From Pseudomonas sp. S04 (GTDB taxonomy: Bacteria > Pseudomonadota > Gammaproteobacteria > Pseudomonadales > Pseudomonadaceae): DNA of 64,000 bases. The notes beneath the pieces are model-generated. The model ran no database searches, was not told where the DNA came from, and saw nothing but the letters and a program-made list of their open reading frames with translations. The DNA is taken from assembly GCF_009834545.1 (NCBI RefSeq), contig NZ_CP019427.1, forward strand, positions 2,982,001-3,046,000, in the 5' to 3' direction. Below, one piece after another: positions 55,429-64,000 of the stretch. The position numbers were made by a program, and so were the translations under genes. How positions within the stretch are numbered: the stretch's first letter is position 1; each line of letters begins with the position of its first letter.

Positions 55429-57099
55429 ATGTATCAATACGATGACTACGACCGGGCCTTGGTGTTAGAGCGGGTCGCGCAGTTTCGCGATCAGGTGCAG
55501 CGGTTCATGGCCGGTGCCTTGAGCGAGGAAGAGTTCCTGCCATTGCGCCTGCAAAACGGCCTGTACCTGCAAAAGCATGCCTACATGCTGCGCGTCGCCA
55601 TTCCCTACGGCACCTTGAGTGCCCGGCAGATGCGTACGCTGGCCAGCATTGCCCGGGATTACGACCGCGGCTACGGGCACTTCACCACCCGGCAGAACCT
55701 GCAGTTCAACTGGATCGAACTGGCCCAGGTGCCGGACATCCTCCAGCGCCTGGCCGAGGTCGAGATGCACGCGATCCAGACCTCCGGTAACTGTGTGCGC
55801 AACATCACCACCGAAGCCTTTGCCGGCGTGGCGGCCGACGAGTTGATCGACCCTCGACCGCTGGCCGAAATCCTGCGGCAGTGGTCGACCATCAACCCGG
55901 AATTCCTGTTCCTGCCACGCAAGTTCAAGATCGCCATCTGCTCCGCCGAGGAGGATCGCGCAGCGATCATGATGCACGACATCGGCCTCTATCTTTACCC
56001 TGACGAGTCGGGGCAGATGCTGCTGCGGGTGATCGTCGGCGGCGGCCTGGGGCGTACGCCGATCCTCGGCCTGCCGATTCGCGAGGGCTTGCCTTGGCAG
56101 CACCTGTTGTCCTATGTCGAAGCGGTGTTGCGGGTCTACAACCGTCACGGCCGGCGCGACAACAAGTACAAGGCGCGGATCAAGATCCTGGTCAAGGCCC
56201 TGGGAATCGAGGCCTTTGCCCGGGAAGTGGAAGAGGAGTGGCAGTACCTCAGGGACGGTCCGGCACAACTCACCGAGGCAGAGTACCAGCGTGTCGCCAG
56301 CGCGTTCGTCGCACCGAACTACGTTCGACTGGCCGACACCGATCTGGATTTCGGCACGCGCCTGGCCGAAAATCCGGCCTTCGCCCGCTGGGTCTCGCGC
56401 AACGTGCAGCCGCATAAAATCGCCGGCTACGCCAGCGTGGTGCTGTCGACCAAACCGGGGATCAGCGCGCCGCCGGGTGATGTCAGCGACCAGCAGATGG
56501 ACGCTGTCGCCGAGTGGTCCGAGCGGTTTGGCTTCGCCGAGATCCGCATTGCCCACGAACAGAACATCGTCCTGCCGGATGTGCCCAAGCGTGATCTCTA
56601 CGCCTTGTGGTGCCTGGCCAGCGAGGCCGGGCTGGGCACTGCCAATGTCGGGCTGCTGAGCGACATCATCGCCTGCCCGGGCGGCGACTTCTGTGCGCTG
56701 GCCAATGCCAAGTCGATCCCCATCGCCCAAGGGATTCAAGTGCGCTTCGAGGATCTGGATTACCTGCATGACCTGGGGAATATCAGCCTGAACATTTCCG
56801 GGTGCATGAATGCCTGCGGCCATCACCATATCGGCAACATTGGCATCCTGGGGGTCGATAAGAGCGGCAGCGAGTGGTACCAGGTCACCCTCGGTGGCTC
56901 CCAGGGCAAGCACAGTGCACTGGGCAAAGTCATGGGGCCTTCGTTCAGCGCTGCCGAGGTGCCCGGGGTGATCGAGCAGATCGTTGCCACCTTCGTCCGT
57001 TATCGCGAACCAGAGGAGCAGTTTGTCGACACTGTGCAGCGCATCGGCCTGGAGCCGTTCAAGGAACAGGTGTATGCACAGCAGGAGGGGGCGGCATGA
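55429..57099 (+). CDS. Sirohaem nitrite/sulfite reductase family protein
   Basis: A 556-residue one-subunit reductase that binds sirohaem and a 4Fe-4S cluster. The cluster ligands are in CPGGDFC (C-x5-C) and GCMNACGHH (C-x3-C) near residues 416-464. The substrate-binding repeat with HFTTRQNLQFNWIEL is in the N-terminal half. It belongs to the PA4130-like group, not to NirB or CysI of normal length. In P. aeruginosa the orthologous cluster PA4129-PA4134 is linked to cyanide tolerance. The DUF934 gene overlaps its end by four bases (ATGA). Confidence 0.88.
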   Translation: MYQYDDYDRALVLERVAQFRDQVQRFMAGALSEEEFLPLRLQNGLYLQKHAYMLRVAIPYGTLSARQMRTLASIARDYDRGYGHFTTRQNLQFNWIELAQVPDILQRLAEVEMHAIQTSGNCVRNITTEAFAGVAADELIDPRPLAEILRQWSTINPEFLFLPRKFKIAICSAEEDRAAIMMHDIGLYLYPDESGQMLLRVIVGGGLGRTPILGLPIREGLPWQHLLSYVEAVLRVYNRHGRRDNKYKARIKILVKALGIEAFAREVEEEWQYLRDGPAQLTEAEYQRVASAFVAPNYVRLADTDLDFGTRLAENPAFARWVSRNVQPHKIAGYASVVLSTKPGISAPPGDVSDQQMDAVAEWSERFGFAEIRIAHEQNIVLPDVPKRDLYALWCLASEAGLGTANVGLLSDIIACPGGDFCALANAKSIPIAQGIQVRFEDLDYLHDLGNISLNISGCMNACGHHHIGNIGILGVDKSGSEWYQVTLGGSQGKHSALGKVMGPSFSAAEVPGVIEQIVATFVRYREPEEQFVDTVQRIGLEPFKEQVYAQQEGAA

Positions 57100-57605
57100 A
57101 CAACCTGCTGCGGCTGCGGGACGGGTTGGCAACGCACGAGCCAGGCGATCGCTGGACCTTGATCAAGGACCCGAGCGGTGATTTGCCCTGTGGCCCACTG
57201 ATATTGCCCCTGGCGCTGTGGCTCAAACGCCGCATCGAGCATCACCCGGTGTTCGACGCGGTGTGGCTGGGCCCGGACGACGAAGTCGAAAGCCTCGCGC
57301 CCTGGCTCAATCGGTTGCCGATGATTGCCCTGGAGTTCCCCAACTTTCGCGACGGGCGCGCCTACAGCCAGGCCTACCTGCTGCGCACACGCCTGGGCTG
57401 GGCCGGGGAGCTGCGGGCGATTGGCGATGTGCTGCGTGACCAGTTAAGCCACATGCGCCAGTGCGGATTTGATGCGTTTGCCGTGCGCGAAGACAAATGC
57501 GCCGAGGACGCCCTCAAGGGACTGGCGGGCATGAGCGTGACGTATGGCCGCTCGGCAATCGAGCCGCGGCCCTTGTTTCGCCGACGCCTGGCGGGTGAGG
57601 CCTGA
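57096..57605 (+). CDS. DUF934 family protein
   Basis: A 169-residue soluble protein. The middle stretch LEFPNFRDGRAYSQAYLLRT is the DUF934 signature; RQCGFDAFAVREDK follows. These proteins stand behind sulfite or nitrite reductases of this type and are presumed accessory or electron-transfer related; there is no cysteine pattern for an iron-sulfur centre. The ATG overlaps the reductase stop (ATGA), so translation is coupled. Confidence 0.87.
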   Translation: MNNLLRLRDGLATHEPGDRWTLIKDPSGDLPCGPLILPLALWLKRRIEHHPVFDAVWLGPDDEVESLAPWLNRLPMIALEFPNFRDGRAYSQAYLLRTRLGWAGELRAIGDVLRDQLSHMRQCGFDAFAVREDKCAEDALKGLAGMSVTYGRSAIEPRPLFRRRLAGEA

Positions 57606-57634
57606 GCTCACCTCAATGATCCAGGGTTGACACC

Positions 57635-57880
57635 TGTAGGAGCGAGCTTGCTCGCGATGGCGGTATGTCAGGCGCCATGGATATTGAATGTACCGGCCTC
57701 ATCGCGGGCAAGCCCGCTCCCACAGGTTTGATGTGGTGTATACAGAATCTGTGAACAGCCAAAATCACTGTGGGAGCGGGCGCCCGCTTGCGGCTTGCCC
57801 GCGATAGCGATGGGTCAGGCACTATAGATGTCGAATGAACCGGCCCCATCACTAGCAGGCTCCCACAGCGTGCTATGGAT
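57635..57880. repeat. Cluster of REP elements downstream of DUF934
   Basis: At least three units are visible: tgtaggagcgagcttgctcg (57635 onward), inverted catcgcgggcaagcccgctc (from 57700), and tgtgggagcgggcgcccgct (from 57769), with a decayed inverted partner at about 57846-57870 (atcactagcaggctcccaca). The first two and the last two form REPIN-like pairs. They fill the 293-base gap between the convergent DUF934 and cytochrome genes. Confidence 0.8.
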
Positions 57881-57898
57881 ACACGCAGATTCTGCAGG

Positions 57899-60247
57899 TC
57901 ATTTCAGCGCCGGGTCTCCCGGATTGAGCTTCTTCCAGCCTTGCAGCAAGACCTGGGCCTTGGGCTCCTGGCCGTTGTCCAGGTAGTACTGGATCAGTGA
58001 CAACCGGGCGTTGCGGTTGGCCGGTTGTTGTTTGATCAGTTGCTCCAGTTGCGCGCAGGCTTCGTCGATCTTGCCACCGTCGTACAAGGCCACGGCCAGC
58101 ACATAGCCGTACTGTGCGTTCAGCGGCTCCAGGCGGGCGGCGTTGCGCAAGGCTGACATGGCTTGCGCGGTGTTGCCGGCTCGGATCAGGGCCAGGCCCT
58201 GGGTGTGCTGGAGCAGCGCCGAGTCCGGATGCGCCTTCAGGCCTTGGGCCAACAGTGCCTGGGCTTCCTGCGCCCGACCACGCGATTCCAGCCATTGCAC
58301 CAGGGTCACCAGCGCCGGGAAGAAATCGCCGTCGCGCTGGATCGCCGCACGTAACATCGGCTCGACTTCGGCAGTCCGTCCACTGGCCTGATAGAGCATG
58401 GCCAGATTGAGGTTGGCTTCGGCGCGTTCGAGCAGGCTCAATTGGACCTTTTCGTACTCGTCGATGGCGGCCTTCCAGCGCGGCTGGGCGGCCCCCAATT
58501 GGTTGCCGGCCGCCAGCAGGTCACGGGCGGCGGCGATACGCACGGCCTTGACCGGGTCACTGAGCAGTGGCGTATACAGCGGCACGCGCTCAGGGGCCGG
58601 AAGGAAACCGCTGACCGCGCGTATCGCGCTTTCACGCACCTGTGGATCGCTGTTGCCCAGGTCTTTGGTCGCCAGCTTCAGCGCCTGTTCGCTTGGGTAC
58701 AGCACCAGTTCGGCCAACAGGGTGGCGCGCTGGATGGCGGGCAGGTTGCTGCGCTGCAATTGCTCGTACAGCGCTTGGGCGGCGCCCGGCTGGCCGTTGC
58801 GGATCAGCCACAGGCTTTCGTCATAACGCGCAGCCTGGGCCGCCGGGTTGGCGTTCCACAGTTTGAATTGCTCTGTGACCTTGTCCCCGGCCTTGCCCTG
58901 ATGGCAGGTCAGGCAGGCATCCGGGGTGCCGAGTTTTTTTGCGCGCTCGGGATTGGGGATGCTGAAGCTGTGGTCATGGCGAAAGTCGTTGCCCATGTAG
59001 AACTTGCCCGGCATGTGGCAATCCACGCACTGCGAGCCTGGCTGGCCTGCGGCATGGCGATGGTGTTCGGGGGAGTCATAGTTCTTGGCTTGCAGGCCCT
59101 TGCCGTCGACGCCTGGGAGCGTGGTCTTGCCGGCCGTGTTGTGGCATTGCAGGCAGACGCCATTGCCCGGCGCCTTGAGCTCGTTGCTGTGGGGGTTGTG
59201 GCAGTTGCTGCAGCGCACGCCCTTGTCGAACATCTTGCTCTGCAGGAACGAGCCGTGTTCGAACACTTCATCCTTGATCTTGCCATCCAGCGCGTACAGT
59301 TCGCGGGTCAGTACGCTGGGCAGGTAGTCGTCCATCAACCGTTTGCCGACGGTGAAGCCATCGCCCAGGGGCGCACGCCGGGAGTGACAGCGGGCGCAGG
59401 TCTCGATCTCGGTGGTGGCGTTTTTGTCCTTGAGGTCGACGGCAAAGCCTGCGTGGATCAGGTCGCCCTTTTTCGCCGCCCATTCAAGGTGATTGGAGGC
59501 CGGACCGTGGCACGCCTGGCAACCGACACCCAGGCTGTTCCACTGGCTGGCAAAGGAATTGCTCGCGGCGTCGAAATTGCGTTGGTACCCGGTGGTGTGG
59601 CACTCCACACACATAAAGTTGGCGTTCTGGCTGGGTTTACTCCAGTGCAGCGGATTCTTGAAGCTCACGCCTTGGCCCGGATACAGGTGAAACCAGCGGT
59701 TCTTCTCGGTATCCCAGGCCACGCCCAAGGCTTGCAGGCGGCCTTCACCGACTTCGATCAGGTACTGCTGCAGCGGCGCGATACCGAAGGTGTAGGCCAC
59801 CTTGAAGTCGGCGTTCTTGCCGTCGGCGCCCGGGGTATTGACCCAGAAGCCAGCGTCCTTGCGAAAGAACCGGGTCGTCTCGTTCTCGCCCTTGAAGGTG
59901 CTGTCCTTGAAGTTGGCCAGCACGGTCTGCTCGTCGGCGACCTGCATCGCCAATTGGTGATGGGAGCCTTGCCAGTCCTTGACCTGCTCGGTGTGGCAAG
60001 CCTGGCATTGCTGCTCGTCGACCATGCGGGCCGGCGGCAGAGGGGTCGCGACCGGGGAGGGCGGGGTCGCGGCCACGCTCGGTGCTACATAGGGCGCTGG
60101 CGTCGGTTTGCTGGCGAACAGGAACCAGCCGAGGCCCGCCATGACCAGCAGCAACAGGCCGGCAGTGACGGGAAACAGGTAGCGGGAAATCAGGGTCGGT
60201 GGCGAATCAGGGTCAGGTGTAATCGAATTTTTCTTATGCTTGGGCAT
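57899..60247 (-). CDS. Octahaem c-type cytochrome with C-terminal TPR repeats
   Basis: A 782-residue membrane-anchored protein. A single membrane helix (about residues 24-45) leads into a Pro/Ala-rich linker and then eight CxxCH haem motifs starting at C81, C213, C243, C284, C346, C365, C407 and C445. The C-terminal third (about 500-780) consists of HEAT- and TPR-like helical repeats. The haem part resembles the cytochrome c554/doubled-CxxCH families. Most of the protein should be in the periplasm. It is divergent from the DUF3313 lipoprotein gene and convergent with DUF934. Its electron donor and acceptor are unknown. Confidence 0.82.
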   Translation of the reverse strand: MPKHKKNSITPDPDSPPTLISRYLFPVTAGLLLLVMAGLGWFLFASKPTPAPYVAPSVAATPPSPVATPLPPARMVDEQQCQACHTEQVKDWQGSHHQLAMQVADEQTVLANFKDSTFKGENETTRFFRKDAGFWVNTPGADGKNADFKVAYTFGIAPLQQYLIEVGEGRLQALGVAWDTEKNRWFHLYPGQGVSFKNPLHWSKPSQNANFMCVECHTTGYQRNFDAASNSFASQWNSLGVGCQACHGPASNHLEWAAKKGDLIHAGFAVDLKDKNATTEIETCARCHSRRAPLGDGFTVGKRLMDDYLPSVLTRELYALDGKIKDEVFEHGSFLQSKMFDKGVRCSNCHNPHSNELKAPGNGVCLQCHNTAGKTTLPGVDGKGLQAKNYDSPEHHRHAAGQPGSQCVDCHMPGKFYMGNDFRHDHSFSIPNPERAKKLGTPDACLTCHQGKAGDKVTEQFKLWNANPAAQAARYDESLWLIRNGQPGAAQALYEQLQRSNLPAIQRATLLAELVLYPSEQALKLATKDLGNSDPQVRESAIRAVSGFLPAPERVPLYTPLLSDPVKAVRIAAARDLLAAGNQLGAAQPRWKAAIDEYEKVQLSLLERAEANLNLAMLYQASGRTAEVEPMLRAAIQRDGDFFPALVTLVQWLESRGRAQEAQALLAQGLKAHPDSALLQHTQGLALIRAGNTAQAMSALRNAARLEPLNAQYGYVLAVALYDGGKIDEACAQLEQLIKQQPANRNARLSLIQYYLDNGQEPKAQVLLQGWKKLNPGDPALK

Positions 60248-60467
60248 TACGACTTCCGTAGTCCAGAGGCGCTGGCCATAAAGGCAGGCTTTTAGTGCTG
60301 TCGTGCAGCTTTGCTGCATGGGGTGCGTCTGTCAAATAGCGCTTGTGATCGATCCTACAGTTGTTTGTGAATTTTCAGAGCCTGTCACAGCAATCGTCTT
60401 AACTTTTGGCTATACCTGTAAGTCCGTTTGCCAGTACCGTTGTCGTCCTTTTGACAGGAGTTACCGA

Positions 60468-61139
60468 ATGAAGCTTGCCCTCATGATGAGTACGCTGTGC
60501 ATTGCCTCCCTTGGGGTAGTGGGCTGTTCCAGCACGATCACCAAGCCGGAAGACTATTCCGGGTTTCTCAAGGACTACAGCCAGCTCAAGGAGGCCAAGT
60601 CGCCGTCGGGCGTAGACGTGTTGCGTTGGGTCGACCCCAAGCTCGATATCAATAAGTACACCAGTGTCTATGTCGAACCCACCCAGTTCTATCCGCAGCC
60701 CAAGCCGACGGTGAAAATCCCGCAAAGCACGCTGTCAGGCATTACCAGCTACTACGACCAGGCGCTCAAGCGCGAGCTGGGTAAAAACCTGCCATTGGCC
60801 AACGGCCCGGGCCCGGGTGTGGTGGTGGTACGTGCGGCGATCACCGCTGTCAGCAGCCAGACCGAAGGCCTGAAAGCCTACGAGGTGATCCCGATTGCCC
60901 TGGTGGCAGCGGCGGTCAGCACCGCGACCGGTATTCGCGATCAGGAAACCGACCTGGCCACCGAAGCGGTGTTCCTCGACGGCAGCACCAACAAGGTGAT
61001 CGCCCAGGTAGTCCGCAAGGGCACCGGCAGACCGCTGGAAAACGACTCGCAAGTGATGACCGCCAACGACGTGAAGAACGTGGTCGATGGCTGGGCCCAC
61101 GACCTGGGCCAGTCGTACATCAAACTCAAGGCCAAGTAA
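60468..61139 (+). CDS. DUF3313 family lipoprotein
   Basis: A 223-residue lipoprotein. The signal MKLALMMSTLCIASLGVVGC ends in the lipobox VVGC, so the mature protein starts at C20 and is anchored to a membrane. The following SSTITKPEDYSGFLKDYSQL is the start of the DUF3313 domain. The rest is a periplasmic alpha/beta domain containing IPIALVAAAVSTATGIRDQE. Function unknown. The ATG at 60468 has an acaggag site; the frame extends up to 60303. Its 3' end is followed by a REP-derived hairpin shared with the convergent gene. Confidence 0.85.
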   Translation: MKLALMMSTLCIASLGVVGCSSTITKPEDYSGFLKDYSQLKEAKSPSGVDVLRWVDPKLDINKYTSVYVEPTQFYPQPKPTVKIPQSTLSGITSYYDQALKRELGKNLPLANGPGPGVVVVRAAITAVSSQTEGLKAYEVIPIALVAAAVSTATGIRDQETDLATEAVFLDGSTNKVIAQVVRKGTGRPLENDSQVMTANDVKNVVDGWAHDLGQSYIKLKAK

Positions 61140-61148
61140 GCGCCTGGA

Positions 61149-61172
61149 TGGGAGCGAGCCGGCTCGCTCCCA
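61149..61172. terminator. Perfect 24-base palindrome between convergent genes
   Basis: The halves tgggagcgagcc and ggctcgctccca are perfect reverse complements with no spacer. This minimal REP-type hairpin lies between the DUF3313 stop and the stop of the minus-strand gene, and can work as a bidirectional terminator. Confidence 0.65.
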
Positions 61173-61174
61173 TA

Positions 61175-63691
61175 TCACTGGCCGACAAACCAGCGCAAAT
61201 ACGGGTTGGCGGCATCCCCTTGCATCACCTCACGAATATCCCTGGCCCAGGCATCACGATCGCCATCGTAGGCGTGCAGGCTGGCGCGGTAGAACTGCAT
61301 CAGGCGCTGCTGGTGGGCATTCATGCGTTCGATGAACGTGGCGTCGGCATTGCGCAGTTCCGGCGGGCGCCGCAGGTCGAGCAAGGCGGGGAGTACCCGG
61401 CTGATTTCCTTGGCGCGCACCCACGGTGCGTACTCGATGCGCGGCTGGTCGTCGGTGACGGGCAGGGCCTGGCCGGCGAACTGCTGCAGGCCCTGGCGAT
61501 CGGTGACCCAGGTGGCCAACAGCGCCGCGGCCGAACTCACCCCGACATCCTGCAAGGTGCTGCGCACGGTTGCCTGGGCATAGCGTTGGGTGATCCGCGC
61601 CGCATCCAGCTCGATGGGGTCGAGCGAGCCCACCAGGAGCATTTCATGGAACTCGCTGGTCCACACGTTGGCGTACGGGAACACGTCAAGGAAGCTCTGT
61701 ACCAACGCCCGTGAGTCGTCGATGTTCTGGGTTGGCAATGGCAGCCACTGGGCCACCAGGCCGTTCTTTTCCAGGCGGCTGGCAGCCAGTTGATAGAAGT
61801 CCCGCGAGTACAGGTTGACTACACCGGCCGCAGAGGGCGGTGGCGGCTCCAGGGTGATCAGGTCATAGGTCTGTTCGCTGCGCAGCAGTTCCTGGCGACC
61901 GTCGCGCAGGCGCACCTGCAGCGCCGGGTCGGCGGCGGCGTTGAAGTTGCCTTTGAACAACGGCGCGGCCTTGACCACCGATGGCAGCAGCTCGGCGACC
62001 ACCCGCCGTTCCAGGCCCGGGTACTGCAGCAAGGCGCCGGCGGTGATGCCGGTGCCAAAGCCGATGACCAGGGCCGAACGTGGCTCGCCCTTGTGGATCA
62101 GCAGCGGCAGCAGGGCCTGGATCCGCATGTAGCGCAGCGACGGCATGGCATCGCCGGTGTTCGATACGCCTTGAATGTACAGGCGCTGGAACGCGCGCTG
62201 GCCCTTGCCCTGGGTGACCACGGCGACGGTGCCGCCACGACCTTCCTCATAGAACACCAATTCGCCGTTGCGCGCTCCTGGCAGCAGGCTCGCAAGCTTG
62301 TCCACCGGGGTCAGCAGCGCGACCCCCAGCGCCAGCACTCCGACAGCCACCACACCCTGGCGGGTGCCTTTGTGTACTGCGCTGCCACGGCTGACAGCCA
62401 GGTAACCGACGGCCGCAGCGACCAGTGCCAGCAGGCCCAGGGTGTGCACCAGGCCGAGCAGCGGTATCAGCACAAAACCGCAGAGCATCACCCCGACGAT
62501 GCCACCCAGGGTATTGAACGCCACCACAGCACCGACATCCCGGCCCACCCGGTCATGGCCCACGCACAGGCGCAAGGCCAGGGGGAACGCGGCACCCAGG
62601 AGCAAGGTCGGGAGGAATACGATACTCAGGGCCGCCACGGCAAAACGGCTACTCATGGCCACCAACTCACTGGCGCCCAGGGCCAGCACCGCTGATTCGG
62701 CCTGGGTTTGCGCCAGCACCAGCCAACGTCCCAGCAGGGCTACTTCGAGCAGTGCCAACAGCCCCGCACCGGCAATCAACAAGCCGAACAGGCCCCATGG
62801 ATCGCGTACCCGCGCCACGCGCCGGGCCATCCACACGCTGCCCAGGAACAACCCGCACAGGTAGGTCGCCAGGACCACGGCGAAGGCATAGGTGCGGGTA
62901 CTCATGAATTGCACGATCGCTTGCGACCAGACCACCTCGTAGCCCAGCGCCACGCCACCGGCGATCGAGTACAGCCACAGTGCCAGGCGCGCGGGTGCGG
63001 CCTGGGGTGGGCGTTCCACGGGCGCCGCGATGGCCGTCAGCGGTTGGCGTTGAAACCACAACAGCGCGCCGGCGGCGACCAGCAGGTTGAGCATGGCCGC
63101 GGCAATGGCGCTGCCGCGCACGCCGAGGGCCGCGATCAGGACGAAGGCGGTCAGCAGGGTCCCGACGATGGCCCCGGCGGTATTCGCTGCATACAACTGG
63201 CCGCCGGCCTTGCCCAGTTGCTGTGGGTCGGCGGCCAGCGCGCGCACCAGCACCGGCAGGGTGCCGCCCATCAACACGGCGGGAATCCCCACCAGGGCAA
63301 ACGGCAGCACCCAGGCTGCCAGTCCGATGTGCTCGGCCAGCCAACTGAATGGGCTGGCCGCCAGGCTCATGCCCACCGTGGCACCGACACCCAGCAGCGC
63401 CACCAGCACCTCCAGCCCGGCGTACAGCAGCACCGGCCGTTGCAGGCGGTCGGCCAGGCGCCCGAACAGCCAGCCGCCCAGGGCCAGTCCGGCGAAAAAT
63501 GCGCTGATGCCGGTGGTGATGGCGTAGACCTCGACCCCGACCACCAGCGACAACTGCTTGATCCACAGCACCTGGTATACCAGCGCGGCAGCGCCCGAGA
63601 CCAATAGCAGCAGGGCCGGGATCAACAACGCCGGGGCACTGGCGTGTGGGGCGGGAATGGCCGTCGACTTGCTGGCGACTCGTGAGGACAT
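61175..63691 (-). CDS. Fused membrane protein/spermidine-synthase-like methyltransferase-fold protein
   Basis: An 838-residue protein. About residues 20-520 hold 12 or more membrane helices of an MFS-like arrangement (LLIPALLLLVSGAAALVYQV onward). The C-terminal 300 residues have a spermidine-synthase-type Rossmann fold with VIGFGTGITAGALLQYP. The residues used to bind decarboxylated SAM and putrescine are not kept: the usual D-x-T/S-D-P-x-G loop reads LEPPPPSAAG. So polyamine synthesis is doubtful. Start at 63691 (MSSRVASKSTAIP). Such fusions are annotated as fused MFS/spermidine synthase. It lies between the lipoprotein and an arylsulfatase-like gene. Confidence 0.8.
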   Translation of the reverse strand: MSSRVASKSTAIPAPHASAPALLIPALLLLVSGAAALVYQVLWIKQLSLVVGVEVYAITTGISAFFAGLALGGWLFGRLADRLQRPVLLYAGLEVLVALLGVGATVGMSLAASPFSWLAEHIGLAAWVLPFALVGIPAVLMGGTLPVLVRALAADPQQLGKAGGQLYAANTAGAIVGTLLTAFVLIAALGVRGSAIAAAMLNLLVAAGALLWFQRQPLTAIAAPVERPPQAAPARLALWLYSIAGGVALGYEVVWSQAIVQFMSTRTYAFAVVLATYLCGLFLGSVWMARRVARVRDPWGLFGLLIAGAGLLALLEVALLGRWLVLAQTQAESAVLALGASELVAMSSRFAVAALSIVFLPTLLLGAAFPLALRLCVGHDRVGRDVGAVVAFNTLGGIVGVMLCGFVLIPLLGLVHTLGLLALVAAAVGYLAVSRGSAVHKGTRQGVVAVGVLALGVALLTPVDKLASLLPGARNGELVFYEEGRGGTVAVVTQGKGQRAFQRLYIQGVSNTGDAMPSLRYMRIQALLPLLIHKGEPRSALVIGFGTGITAGALLQYPGLERRVVAELLPSVVKAAPLFKGNFNAAADPALQVRLRDGRQELLRSEQTYDLITLEPPPPSAAGVVNLYSRDFYQLAASRLEKNGLVAQWLPLPTQNIDDSRALVQSFLDVFPYANVWTSEFHEMLLVGSLDPIELDAARITQRYAQATVRSTLQDVGVSSAAALLATWVTDRQGLQQFAGQALPVTDDQPRIEYAPWVRAKEISRVLPALLDLRRPPELRNADATFIERMNAHQQRLMQFYRASLHAYDGDRDAWARDIREVMQGDAANPYLRWFVGQ

Positions 63692-63760
63692 TGTTGGTTG
63701 CCTTGTACAGAACTTGAAAAATGTGGTGGACCCAGAGCACTGGCACCAAGGATGGTGAAG

Positions 63761-63800
63761 GCCATCGCGAGCAAGCCGCAAGCGGGCGCTCGCTCCCACA
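63761..63800. repeat. REP element upstream of the fused membrane protein gene
   Basis: The sequence ccatcgcgagcaagccgcaa followed by gcgggcgctcgctcccacag is one REP unit of the window's family with the gcaagcggg variant core. Confidence 0.7.
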
Positions 63801-63807
63801 GGGGAAA

Positions 63808-63844
63808 AAGAAAAAACGCCGTTCACCGGTGAGGGTGAACGGCG
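63808..63844 (-). terminator. Intrinsic terminator of the arylsulfatase-like gene
   Basis: An 11-base perfect stem, cgccgttcacc/ggtgaacggcg with a six-base loop (63817-63844), is followed on the minus strand by a long T run (the aaaaa-g-aaaaaa on the plus strand). It lies 12 bases after the minus-strand gene that enters from the right edge. Confidence 0.88.
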
Positions 63845-63856
63845 GTGTAGCGGCTA

Positions 63857-64000
63857 TTACTGTGCAGCTTTCATTTTTTCAGCGATTTTTGCATCTACCG
63901 CAGCGCGGATCTGGTCGACGCTGAAGCTCGCCGGTTTCTGGCTAGGTGGGTACTCGATGAACGTCTGCAGGAAGTGCGCAGACTTGGTCACCGCCTGGGC
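63857..64000 (-). CDS. Arylsulfatase-like protein, C-terminal 47 residues only
   Basis: The frame enters from the right edge and ends at 63857. The visible residues are AQAVTKSAHFLQTFIEYPPS, then QKPASFSVDQI and a lysine-rich helix ending KAAQ. The pattern L-x-T-F-x-E/D-Y/F-P-P-x-Q-x-P-x-S-F is what I recall from the C-termini of bacterial arylsulfatases. With only 47 residues the call is tentative. It is co-oriented with the fused membrane protein gene, but a strong terminator lies between them. Confidence 0.6.
   Translation of the reverse strand, partial: AQAVTKSAHFLQTFIEYPPSQKPASFSVDQIRAAVDAKIAEKMKAAQ

Noticed and set aside
57635..57880. CRISPR-like array from several similar short repeats
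   Set aside because: The repeats are inverted and variable REP units with unequal spacers, and no cas genes are present.

Overview
The window is a 64 kb piece of a GC-rich gammaproteobacterial chromosome, almost certainly a Pseudomonas of the fluorescens/putida kind. Pointers are the protein families (dnaQ-ldcA, nadK-pepN and moxR-batABD blocks, NAD-glutamate dehydrogenase of about 1620 residues, an orphan ccoN4-type oxidase subunit) and the many short extragenic palindromes of the Pseudomonas REP type (tgtgggagcgggcttgcccgcgatgg and the tgtaggagcgagcttgctcgcgatgg variant), which fill most intergenic gaps. I saw no rRNA, tRNA, CRISPR array, insertion sequence or prophage.

Layout. 1-5.7 kb: tail of benD (benzoate diol dehydrogenase), dnaQ, lysine decarboxylase ldcA, a streptothricin-acetyltransferase-like GNAT, a LysR regulator and a small hypothetical gene. 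5.9-8.4 kb: NADPH-dependent FMN reductase and an arsR-arsB arsenite pair. 8.5-16.1 kb: a housekeeping block (DUF1853, nadK, metallophosphoesterase, rhomboid protease, YeaC-like DUF1315, DUF2797, pepN). 16.5-20 kb: a secreted Ycf48-like propeller and an RND/MMPL exporter. 20-25 kb: a very large DUF6543/dermonecrotic-toxin-like gene that looks broken by a one-base frameshift at a run of six A. 25.1-27.7 kb: DUF5629, a periplasmic lactonase, a tiny secreted peptide, a GST. 27.7-32.6 kb: sbcDC nuclease. 32.7-39.6 kb: moxR-DUF58-DUF4381-batA-batB/C-batD membrane operon. 40-43.5 kb: L-2-hydroxyglutarate catabolism (lhgO, MFS permease, FadR-type GntR regulator) with a perfectly palindromic operator found both before the regulator and before lhgO. 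43.5-45.6 kb: two hypotheticals, one a lone HTH/zinc-ribbon protein behind an AT-rich upstream region. 46-51 kb: gdhB with a structured leader and a strong terminator. 51-53.4 kb: small metabolic genes (ABM monooxygenase, YhhY-like GNAT, Asp/Glu racemase, hypothetical). 53.5-57.6 kb: orphan ccoNQ divergent from a sirohaem nitrite/sulfite reductase plus DUF934, the arrangement of the P. aeruginosa PA4129-PA4134 cyanide-response cluster. 57.9-64 kb: an octahaem-TPR cytochrome, a DUF3313 lipoprotein, a fused membrane/spermidine-synthase-like protein and the C-terminus of an arylsulfatase-like protein.

Most of the window is core chromosome. The parts that look accessory or unusual are the benD/dnaQ junction, the broken toxin gene, the lone zinc-ribbon protein and the multihaem/sulfatase neighbourhood at the right end. 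No single locus is clearly a new defence or mobile system. The best candidates for undescribed biology are the zinc-ribbon protein at 44236-45627 and the octahaem-TPR neighbourhood at 57899-64000.
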